Below are positions 37,913 through 47,112 of a DNA stretch of 64,000 nt, in pieces. Under the pieces are notes generated by a model. It saw only the letters and a program-made list of their open reading frames with translations. It was not told the DNA's origin and made no database searches. The stretch spans positions 211,574,387 through 211,638,386 of the forward strand of contig NC_134365.1 in NCBI RefSeq assembly GCF_035582795.1, written 5' to 3'. The translations under genes were made by a program, and so were the position numbers. The stretch comes from Mycteria americana. Its lineage: Eukaryota; Chordata; Aves; Ciconiiformes; Ciconiidae. Numbering within the stretch: the first letter of the stretch is position 1; every line of letters starts with the position of its first letter.

Positions 37913-38544
37913 GCTCACTGCTTTCAACAGCTCCACTGCAGAGCATGCCAGGTTCGTAAGTCTCATATAAGGAACTGGGAAGTGGACACAGCATTTTCAG
38001 TGACAGTCTCTTGAAGCTGCTGCCAGACTTGCTTTTTCTGACCTGTAAAGCATGATGGGGAGCCAATGCGTTTGCTTAAGCTTTGCTTTAGGAAGGCAAG
38101 GCCATTTACAGTGTCTGTGCTTTCTTTTCAAGGTTATTTTCTTATTTTTTGAGTGGGACTTTCTTTTTGAATTAACCTTGGCTAGTTAATTTTATTTGAT
38201 AGTGAGAAGAACGGCATTCTTACACTTCACGGAAACAGTAAATATATGATAGACAAATACTCAAGTGCCATCACTAGCTAGGAGTAAAAGTGCTTTTCAG
38301 AATTACCATGACACTGGCTCATGAAAAAAATCAGTAATTTCACAAAAATAATTTACTTGATCGTCTTTAAGCATTATGCAGACTGGATTAGCTGAAGTCT
38401 GCAAAACCTGGCTTAAATTTGCTAGAGACAAATGGAATTTTGGATTTGTGGATAACTTGAGCTGATGTTGAGTGGACATTTTCCCAAGGATAAGGTAAAT
38501 GTTGTATAAATAAATAAAAGTAATGTTTATCCATGATACATCAC

Positions 38545-38680
38545 ATTTCCTCAGTGCTTTAAGGAAGAGGAAAATAGTGATATTCCTGTTTTACAGGTAG
38601 GGAAACCAGTTCACTTGTAGTATGATGTGCCTGAGGTCACCCAGGAGGTCAGTGGCAGAGCTGAGTGTTGGGTCCTTGGA
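38545..38680 (-). mobile_element. MIR-like CORE-SINE fossil
   Basis: The plus strand reads 'tgttttacaggtagggaaac' and then 'tgaggtcacccaggaggtca' and 'gtggcagagctgag'. This is the order of the reverse complement of the MIR consensus (tttacagatgaggaaactga, aaggtcacacagctag, agtggcagagc). It is diverged, with approximate ends. MIR-type copies are rare but present in birds as old fossils. Confidence 0.7.
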
Positions 38681-39270
38681 CCCAACTGCCGCTCTCTATT
38701 CAATGGGCACATCAGCCCCAGGGGGAAGGCAGTGGCAGGCAGGCTGCCTTGCTACGTGGCATCCATGGAGTTGTGCCTACAAGTCTTCTGTCTGACACTG
38801 TGTTACCTGGGAGAAACCAGCCATCTGCCTACCACCACCTTGCTCCTCTCCACACAGTCCTGTTGGAGTGCATAGCCCAGGTTTTCTGCAGCCTGGGATA
38901 CTTCACGGCCTTCCTGTGTCTTCTCCTGTTTCCCAGCCTCTGCAGCCAGGATAATCTCAATGACTGGGCTCCATTATCAACCTAATGCTATTCTCTCTGA
39001 AGGCAATGGGAATAAGCAAGCAAAAACATTGACTTGAACAGAAGAGGATGAAGGCCTTGACACCTTTTCTACGACTTCCAATTACCCACAGATATTTTGT
39101 GGTATATCCCTCTGGTGTTCTCGTGTTTGCTGGTGAACATGCTGATCTGCAAATCCCCATCCCCGCCACGGGTTTGCTGGTCAGTGTAGATTAGTGAGGT
39201 TCTGCTGGAATGTTTCACAATGAAAACAGGAAGCATTGTTGCATAACAAGAAAGAAAAAAAATTAAATAC

Positions 39271-39330
39271 CTTCATTTTCTATAGTGTCAACTACATTGT
39301 TGACAAGCTGTATGACAGTCACTATGGAAG
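39271..39330 (-). CDS. FAT3: FAT3 alternative exon, 20 aa
   Basis: A 60-nt phase 1-1 exon encoding 20 residues of the cytoplasmic tail (Ala-Ser-Ile-Val-Thr-Val-Ile-Gln-Leu-Val ... Ile-Glu-Asn-Glu). It is bounded by the acceptor 'cccctgcaag' and the donor 'GTATTT', which is weaker than the consensus, and it sits alone in about 6.3 kb of intron. These residues occur in FAT3 between 'SDSGDDN' and 'VSVMDQGQNYNR' in the mammalian protein as I remember it. The size (a multiple of three), symmetric phase and weak donor suggest regulated inclusion. It is too short to stand out as an open frame and is supported by splice sites and family similarity. Confidence 0.88.
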
Positions 39331-42300
39331 CTTGCAGGGGAGGGAAAGCAGAAAATAAAGGGAGGGGAAGGACAGCTTCAGGTTAGTATTTAAACACACA
39401 TCATATGTTACCACAATAAATTCTCTCAAACAGACAGAACTGACATTGAAAAAAAAAGGCTGCCGACCAATGCATGATTTATGCAGTGGGTTGCAGGACA
39501 TTTCATTTCAGATAATCCCATACATTTTCAGAGTGGTGATAAATTCCAAACCAGCATTTCCAGAAAGGCATACGGGATGATGTGTATCACCTCATAAATT
39601 CAAGCAGACTGGCCAGCTGATTCAATTAACCAGAGCAGTATCTTGTCTACCTGACACTAATTTCTAATTCATTCTTGCTTAAAGGTCTCCGGGTGCCATG
39701 TGCTCCAAGGGATCATTATCTTTTAGACCATCGCATCACTGAAACAGTGCTAAGCTCAATCTGTTTCCTAAGAGGAATGTTTTACTTATTTACTGTTTGT
39801 GCTGTGCCATGTAATACCTCTGGGACGTTAAGCAGGACTGCTATAATCAGGAGGACACATCCGAGTAGGTTTGGTTCAAATTTTGATCTGTGTTTGACGG
39901 AATATTTTCACAAATGCTTTGTGTATTCTCTGCAATTCTTTTACCAAAACATATTTTTCCCTTGAAATAATTAATATAGACTGTGCAATTGTTTAACATG
40001 GAGTCCAACAGGCCTACAATGTGTGGTCCTCTAGATGACCTGCATTTTGGACCAACTAATTTCAGGCCTTTGAGGACCTGAAATAAAATCCACCAAAATC
40101 AGAGGGAAAGCTCTGGTTCAGTGGGTACTGGATCCGTCCCTTCTCCTTTGCCTTTAATTATGAGAAAAACAGCAGGCTTTGGAGCTGGCTAAGAAGGGGA
40201 CCAGAAATGTTGGGCAAGACATACTATTTTGTTTCACACAGCCAATAGACTTAGAGGTCACAAGAAACATGTTAACAGTAATAGTGCCATTCAAATATAT
40301 GTTGAATATTTTGACATCTTTGTTAAATTTTGGGGATGGGATCAAGGATCTCATCGAATTTCCTCAGTCCTTGTGAAGGCTTGGCAAAAAGAGCCTTGAT
40401 AAACCAAAGAAACCATGTTCTATGTCTATGTTGAGCATGTTTATGCCATCAACAGCATTGGTAATTGTACAAGGGAGACTTGTATTGGCTAATGCATAAT
40501 AAACATAATGGAAAAATAAGTGATTCCATGTAATTAGCTGCTGCGTGGCTGGGAAAAGAGGTGGAGGGCAGCCATAAACTGTAACAGGAGAACAACCAAG
40601 AGTGAAAAACAGAAGGTCAAAAATGAGGGCCAGCACAATCTTCATTGCAACTAAAGGTTGGCTCTGCTGGGAGCTGAGCAGAGCGTGTAAACAGAAGGGA
40701 GGGAAACTTCTACCCCAGGCAGCTCAGTGCAAGGCAATACCCAAAGCCAGCATTGCTTGGGGGTAGAACCTTGATGTCGTCAACAGCAGTTCCTTGGACT
40801 TCCCAGCAAAACCATCAATTGGCCTGCAGTGAAACAGTAACCTAAAAATACACTTTTGTCATGTCCCCCCCCATTCAAACTAGCTTACCATGGAAACCTG
40901 TAACTTGCCTTTGAAATGACTTCTCAAAATATTATTGCTGAAAGTGGGCAACTTTCTTGCTGAAAGTGGGCTAACTACTCTCAGCAAGACTAGAAGAGCT
41001 GAGCAATTTAAATGCAGTAGGAATAATGTGGAAAAAATAAAAGGCTCAAAATCACACCCAAAAAGAGTTTGCACGGTGAGATAACCTCTATTTGACCCAG
41101 CAAGAGAAGGCTCCAAGCACCGTGGAGAGGGTGAGTGGAGGCTGCTTGCATCTGATACAAACCGAACAGAACAGGGCTGTTCACACCTTCAGCGGGATGC
41201 ATCCCAGTGTTTGTCAGGTGCAAAATGGGTTTCCCCAGTTGGAAGTGATTAACCAGTTTCACAAGACAGTGTTGGCACGGTCATTTGTACAGCAGCATGG
41301 CACAAGCCCGTCCCCACTGCTAGCCATGTGAGCACCCAGCACCATTGCTCTCAGCTTTGGAGGAAGGAGTTTGGAGAAGGAGCAGCCTGTCCTGTCTCCC
41401 CAAAGAGCGTGGATGCTGAATTGCATTTGTTGTGGTTTCACTGACAACCTTTTAACCTCTGCAGGGATGTGAAGCACAAAGAATTAAAATGACAGGAAGG
41501 GGAAGGATTTATGGCTTCAAGAAGGATATCCATTAGCCCCTATGTACATGTATATGAGCATGTATATGCTTACTTATGCCTGTATTTATATTTTAAGCTC
41601 TTTCACTGCAAACATCCCCTGCCACTGCAAGAAAACCAGAGCATGCAGTCTTGCATTGACCTCTGCAAAATGACTCAGATGAAGTTTCTTCCCTAATTCT
41701 CCCTGAAGATATGGGTTTGTTTAGACCCTGAACTAGAATTGTTATCTCTAAAGGCCATATTTTAAATACAGCTTTCACAAAAATGAGTGGGCACAGAAGG
41801 TCCAATCCAGCTTCAGTGGGTACCATGTCACTGATTTAAATGGGAGCAGGATCAGATGTTTGAAAAGTCTAATTAGAATTTGGGAGATACAAAAAGTAAT
41901 CACGTACAGTAAATGACCACCTGAATAATTATTCTAAAGCTAATTATAATATAAATATATATTATTAAAATAACAATAATTCTAATAATTATTCTAAAAA
42001 ACACTAAAGGGTTTTTTTTGGGAGTGCAGGGGCAGAAAAGCAGTGAGAAGCTTGACAAAAAATACTCATGATGCTTCAGCCAGAGCTGAACCAAAAGGAA
42101 CTGCAAGTGCACTTCTCTTTAAGTGCTTTTTCCAACATTTAGGAGTACCTAGGGAAGAGCTGCATGACATGACTGAGGAACTGAGTCTCCAGACAGTTCA
42201 TTAACTGGTGGCTGAGGAAACTAAGTTCAATTTCTTTGTGCTAATCTTTTTCTGTGTATCTGAATGAGGCTTCCCTGACATCCATCATCCCTCCCTGGCA

Positions 42301-42980
42301 GAAACATCTTGCCTTTTCTCAGACCCACCGCTCAACATACATGGGCCATAGGAACAAAGGTTTGCTCTGACTTTCTAGGCCTCTTTCAGGCTGTGTCTGG
42401 CTCTGCCCATGTCACCCGCTGAGATAATGATGTAGGACATGAGAGCGGGCAACGAACATGCACTGAGCAAGGATTTAATGGTGCTCTATTGTTCGCTGAG
42501 CAGTGATTGCCAGGGAGAGGCCAAGCCACCAGGGACTGGCTCCACTTATTGTTGCTGCTGAGCACCAGCAGAGTTTTGTTGGGACCATGAATGAGACCTG
42601 GCAAACGGCACACAAATTCCCTTTCATTTGACTGATGAAACATGAAAGTCATCCTCTTCCAAGAGGGAAAATGATAGAAATACTACAGTTTCACTTGCAA
42701 CCTATTAGTCAGCTTATATCTTGGCAACGTGACTCTGCTATATCACACCTCTAATTCACTGTAAAGCTTGGTACTGATACAACAGCTCCAAGCATCAAGA
42801 TTTTAATTATGTTCCTATAATCTAAAAAATGCACACAAAGTGAGAGTTTGAACTCAGGACTTCCTGACTTCTAGCATCATTAAAGAGTTTTCTAGATGTC
42901 ACCTAAACATTTTTAATAATATTAGAAAGAGAGTTAAATAGTTTTGTCCCCAGCATAATCAAGATAAAACCATTTCTTAC
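39331..42980 (-). other. FAT3 intron (3650 bp)
   Basis: Intron upstream of the 20-aa alternative exon. It contains an AT-only stretch around 41925-41999 with the repeated word 'taattattcta'. No transposon or gene was recognised. Confidence 0.8.
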
Positions 42981-43094
42981 CATTATCATCACCGGAATCA
43001 GACTGGAAGGAGCTGAGGGACTGTACTTCGGAGTTGCTGCCTTTATTACTTCCTGCAAAACAGGTCACTTCTTCAGCGTCACCAACCCCTTTAC
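42981..43094 (-). CDS. FAT3: FAT3 exon: cytoplasmic cassette (38 aa)
   Basis: A 114-nt phase 1-1 exon. With the split codon it reads '[20 protein letters not shown]' and then '[18 protein letters not shown]', matching the FAT3 tail as I know it. The acceptor is 'gctgtcaatgaag' directly followed by GTAAAG; the donor is 'GTAAGA'. Inside the exon, 42 nt downstream, 'tgacctgttttgcag' forms a second good acceptor in the same phase (exon start 43052), so an isoform 14 residues shorter is possible. I chose the upstream site because the 14 residues it adds (KGVG...CFAG) resemble those known in FAT3 of other vertebrates. Confidence 0.88.
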
Positions 43095-45241
43095 CTTCAT
43101 TGACAGCAAAAACAAAGCAAAATGGTACTCTCTAGGTATGCACCGTTGTCTATTTATACCACAGAGCCATTTAAATCCTGCCAACAAGTAGCCTTCTGTT
43201 ATTTTTGTCAGAATAAAATTATTTCCTTCAGACAGAGGAATGACCTATTGGTCAAGAAGGCAGCTGATGAAGATACCTAGACTTCTGAAATGATTGAAGC
43301 CCAAAGAGTCTTTCAAGTGGCTGACACCACTGTAATCAAGGAAGAAACATCTATATTCAGTATCACCTTTTTTAGATGACATGAAGTCTCAGCAGCAAAG
43401 AAAATGATGACTTAAAAATGTGGTATAAACATCTTATACAAGAGATTACAGTTACATTTATCTTTACTGTTAATTTCCTTATATTAGAGCCTCATTAAAG
43501 GCTCATTCAATGCTCAATAAAGTTATTGTGCATCTTTTTATTCATATCAGTGGCCCTTGGATCAGATTTTAATGGCTTCACCACTGACATATAATAGATT
43601 ATGCTTCAATTTACATTGCTTTTCATCAGGGACATTCAGTCTTGACAACTCTTCTACAGTTTAGAAATGTAACTGCAGCCTACGGTATAAATTCTCACGT
43701 AATTAAACACACACGAATAAACACATTCAACTATACATTATATGAGTGATAATAAGGAATACAAAAAGTTATCCCCCACGGTAAGCACTGAGATAGATAC
43801 CTGAGCTAATTATGAATGAACAAGCTCAGGTGCGGCAAACACGTAAGCACAGCTCTCCACCCGCTAGCTGTGGCTATCTCTACCCAGCATGGGGCACCTC
43901 CATACAGTAAGGGCTGATTTGCTCCTGCTGAGAGGCAGGGTATGTAGTAGATGGAGCGAGTGCTGCAGTAACGAAGCTGCATTGCTTCCCACTCCGTGAC
44001 AGCTGAGGTCCGTCTCCATGGCGTGGCCTCATGCTGTGCAGAAATTCGTACAGATACCAGCAGCGTCTGCGGCAGAAACACCCAAGAGAATACAGAAGAG
44101 AGCACGTATGGGGGTTGGCGTGCTGATGCTTTCAATCAGCAAAATTGTATTTAATGGTTAAAAAGGTCAACCACAACGCAACTGTGAAATACAGCCCAAA
44201 GAAATGAAAATTAATTCCTGTTTTTCCCTAGAAGACCTTACCCAATGATGTGCTGCCTTAGAGGAAAATGTGCAGGTCAGGGCACAGGTATGAGGCAGTG
44301 CCAGATACTTCTCTCTTTTCCTCAATTCCTATTGCCTAAAACTATGGGACTGTGAAAGTGTCTGGATCATGGAGTTTTATTTGACAGTTTTGGTTAAGGC
44401 TGTGTTGCAGTGGGGTTGAAGATGCATTAGGGAAAATTACCGAAAAGAGAAAACATAAAAAAGCCCCGTATGCTAAAGCAAACATCTCCCAGTCCATATG
44501 ACATGTTCTGACTTGCAAGGATAGACAACGTAGGGCTGTAACTCTGTCCCAGCAAACTGGCATTTCCTGCTATGACAGAATATGTGAAGTTCGCTTGCAT
44601 CTTCAGCAACTTGTTCAGGAATGGAGGGGGCACTGTGTTATCAGGCAAGAAACCATCAGAGCACAAATAGGGTAAGTGTGGGGATCAGAAATTTTGTGAC
44701 CACTCTGATACAGAATGCAGATGGGAATGCAATGGACTGAAAAGGTGATCCCATAAGCAGTGCATGATTTTCTACTTCATTTCATAGACACTGGAAGTAG
44801 AGAATATTAGTTCATTTGTCCCTGTTGCAAAACACGATTGCTTCTTGCAGAAGGTTTTTAACTCTCTCTGGAGACAAACTGCCCAAACCCAGCAGAGTTT
44901 ATATTTGAGAATTCTGCTTCAAATTCTTTTTTCCAATAGAAAGATGATTACATTGTATCACTTGAGGAACTAACCCTCAGAGCACTTACTCATATGTGCT
45001 TTCTGAACAAGTGAAATAAATGCGTTTACTCATACTTAATGCATAGAAGTAGAGGTCTTGTACGCCTAGTTTAATTATAACCTTTCAAAATTAAACCAAA
45101 TCACTTCTTGGAGAAATGTAACAATTGCAAGAGTATGAGGTTGGAGCATTAAGAGTACCTGTGCCACTGTACTTGCTGCAGCCTGAAGGCAACCCTTACC
45201 TATGGCAAGGAAGAGTGACAGCAGCAAGCAGCACTACTTAC
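43095..45241 (-). other. FAT3 intron (2147 bp)
   Basis: Intron between the transmembrane exon and the 38-aa cytoplasmic exon. Short frames at 43806-44135 and 44342-44666 have no domain and no splice logic linking them to FAT3. Nothing else is visible. Confidence 0.8.
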
Positions 45242-45897
45242 TTTCCATCCCAGCATCCCACGTGCTCTTCCTGATGGAGTCGCAGTCGGAGCGACAGGGA
45301 GACACAGCAGGCAAGTTTGGAGCTACGCTGCACACCACCACCCCCCGCCTGGCCGTTAGTATTCGAGGGGACTCGGGATGAAACGTCGTCATCTCCTGGT
45401 GCTCCACGCCAAGCCCATCCACTATCTTGTCCAGGTTATTCCTCGAGTCACTCTGGAAGCACGGGGTATAGGCCATTGGCCTCACCGGGACCTGTGGAGG
45501 CCCAACCTCTTGGTAGATATTTCTGCTGTCTCCACTGTTCCTGATGTTTTTGAACTGGATGCCATTGCTCTTGTTGAGCAGGGCAGCAGTAGCCGGATCC
45601 TGCACGAGCGTGATGTTGTTGCGGGAATAGTTCTTCCTGAATACTTTCTTACGAAAGATGATAAAGAGGATGATCAACACAAATATGACGAACAGGACCA
45701 CGGCTATTCCTATCAGCTCCTCCTTGCCGACGTATGAATGCCCAGCTTGTATATTGGGAACAACCACAGGGCGAAGACCACAGTATTGCCCCACATAGCC
45801 AGGGGTGCAGTTACACAGAAATGAACCAAATATGTTGACACAGGAGCCACCATTTTCACATTCTTCTCTTTCGCACTCGTTGATGTCTTCTTCACAC
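45242..45897 (-). CDS. FAT3: FAT3 exon: cbEGF, transmembrane helix, juxtamembrane tail
   Basis: The 656-nt exon encodes the membrane crossing. It opens with a calcium-binding EGF (Asp-Ile-Asn-Glu-Cys start, '[18 protein letters not shown]'). A short linker and a hydrophobic helix of about 22 residues ('[20 protein letters not shown]') come next, and then a basic stop-transfer cluster (RKKVFRKNY). The cytoplasmic part includes '[20 protein letters not shown]', '[18 protein letters not shown]' and '[19 protein letters not shown]', all characteristic of FAT3. The donor is 'GTAAGT' after phase 1 (ATG GAA A). The intronic read-through adds only Ser-Lys before a stop, so a transcript retaining this intron would encode a membrane form with a truncated tail. 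Confidence 0.96.
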
Positions 45898-46958
45898 CTT
45901 AAAAGAAGAAAAGGAGAGTTTGGAGTTTGGAGAACACCTAGCAAACAGCCCAGCTTGTACACGATGACTTATCATGTCAAAGTGGTACCATTACAGTTAA
46001 CACTTGGCTGGTTCTTGGCAAATGATCTTATTATTATCATATCATTTAATGGTATTTAATTCTTTTCTACAGCTATTCCATGGCTTTTTAAGACAATAAA
46101 ATGGAAACATCAAGAAGGAAATAAGAGTTCAAAGCATCTGATAGGAAAAGGGTCCTTGACCCTAATGAGGCTCATGGAATGTAATAGAGAATCTCAGACT
46201 TTTTATATTGCTTTTGGACCATCCCATGGGATTCAATACAAAATATTAGGAGGATTCAAGGCGAAAATAGTTGAGAAAAAATATAGTAAAAAAATCAGAG
46301 TACTTATTTAAGAGAAGAGGAGGATATACTGACTGTGTAAAATTATTTAGGGCTGGAGATAAAATGAGCAAATATTAGGGAAACGGAGGAAAAAAATAAT
46401 AGGAACCTTAAAGAGAGAGGAGAATTGGAAAGAAGAGGTGATTAAAAAAAAAAGGCAGAACAAAAAGTACAAACAGTAGACAAACTAGATAAGAAAAAAG
46501 CATGTTGATGGGCAGGCCAGGGGATTTTCTGTTTCTACACCAAGTAGATCAAGGCTGGGATTTTAAAAAATGAATGCAATAAATTAGGCTTTTACGTGAG
46601 GGCTAAGGTGACTAAATAATTGATCCATTTTCAAAAAAAAGATTACATAGCAGCTTCCACAGGCTTTATGGGACTGCTCAAAAAGCCTCTAACACCTAGG
46701 TGTGCATATCTCACTGAAAAGTGTCTGGAGATAACGTCCTGAAACAATAATTTAGGAGGGCAAGTTCAGAAAAGCATTTCTGAACATGCAAGCCTCATGG
46801 ATTTCTCAGCTGTCATTAGCTTAGACTTGAAATAAGCAGTAAGTTTTGGGTTATTTTTTGCTACGTGAATCAGCTTTTGGGTACAAAATGCCTGATCAAA
46901 AAGCTCACCATCACTGAATTGAAAAGCTCCCGGTGCCCACCTGGAGAGGGTCACTTAC
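45898..46958 (-). other. FAT3 intron (1061 bp)
   Basis: Phase 2 intron between the EGF exon and the transmembrane exon, A-rich on the plus strand around 46440-46500. No other feature was recognised. Confidence 0.85.
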
Positions 46959-47112
46959 GTTACTCCTGTCAGGCCATTTTTGCAGTTGCAGATGAAAGCG
47001 TTGCCAATGGGATCGCACGAGCCTCCATTCCGGCAGGGATTCGGAAAGCAGGCTGTGATCTCCGACTCACAATTCCTTCCCGTAAACTGGGAGAGGCAAT
47101 TGCACTGGTAGC
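46959..47112 (-). CDS. FAT3: FAT3 exon: EGF module
   Basis: Exon of 154 nt between the acceptor 'cctcacctcccag' and the donor 'GTAAGT'. It completes the previous EGF with '[20 protein letters not shown]' and supplies a second EGF, '[20 protein letters not shown]' followed by '[11 protein letters not shown]'. The six-cysteine EGF pattern is complete once the first residues of the next exon (TC) are added. The exon starts with two bases finishing a Gly codon and ends after two bases of a Thr codon (phase 2), which matches its neighbours exactly. EGF modules of this kind are structural spacers in the Fat extracellular stalk. Confidence 0.95.

Larger units (their letters stand above)
36630..39270 (-). 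other. FAT3 intron (2641 bp)
   Basis: Intron between the 20-aa and 12-aa alternative exons. It holds a CpG-rich patch (37741-37912) and a MIR-like SINE fossil (about 38545-38680), listed separately. There is no other coding signal. Confidence 0.85.

Noticed and set aside
43806..44135. 109-codon minus-strand frame between FAT3 exons
   Set aside because: It is in the gene's orientation, but has no similarity to the FAT3 tail and the known exons join in phase without it.
45378..45737. 119-codon plus-strand open frame opposite the transmembrane exon
   Set aside because: Shadow of the FAT3 exon on the other strand.
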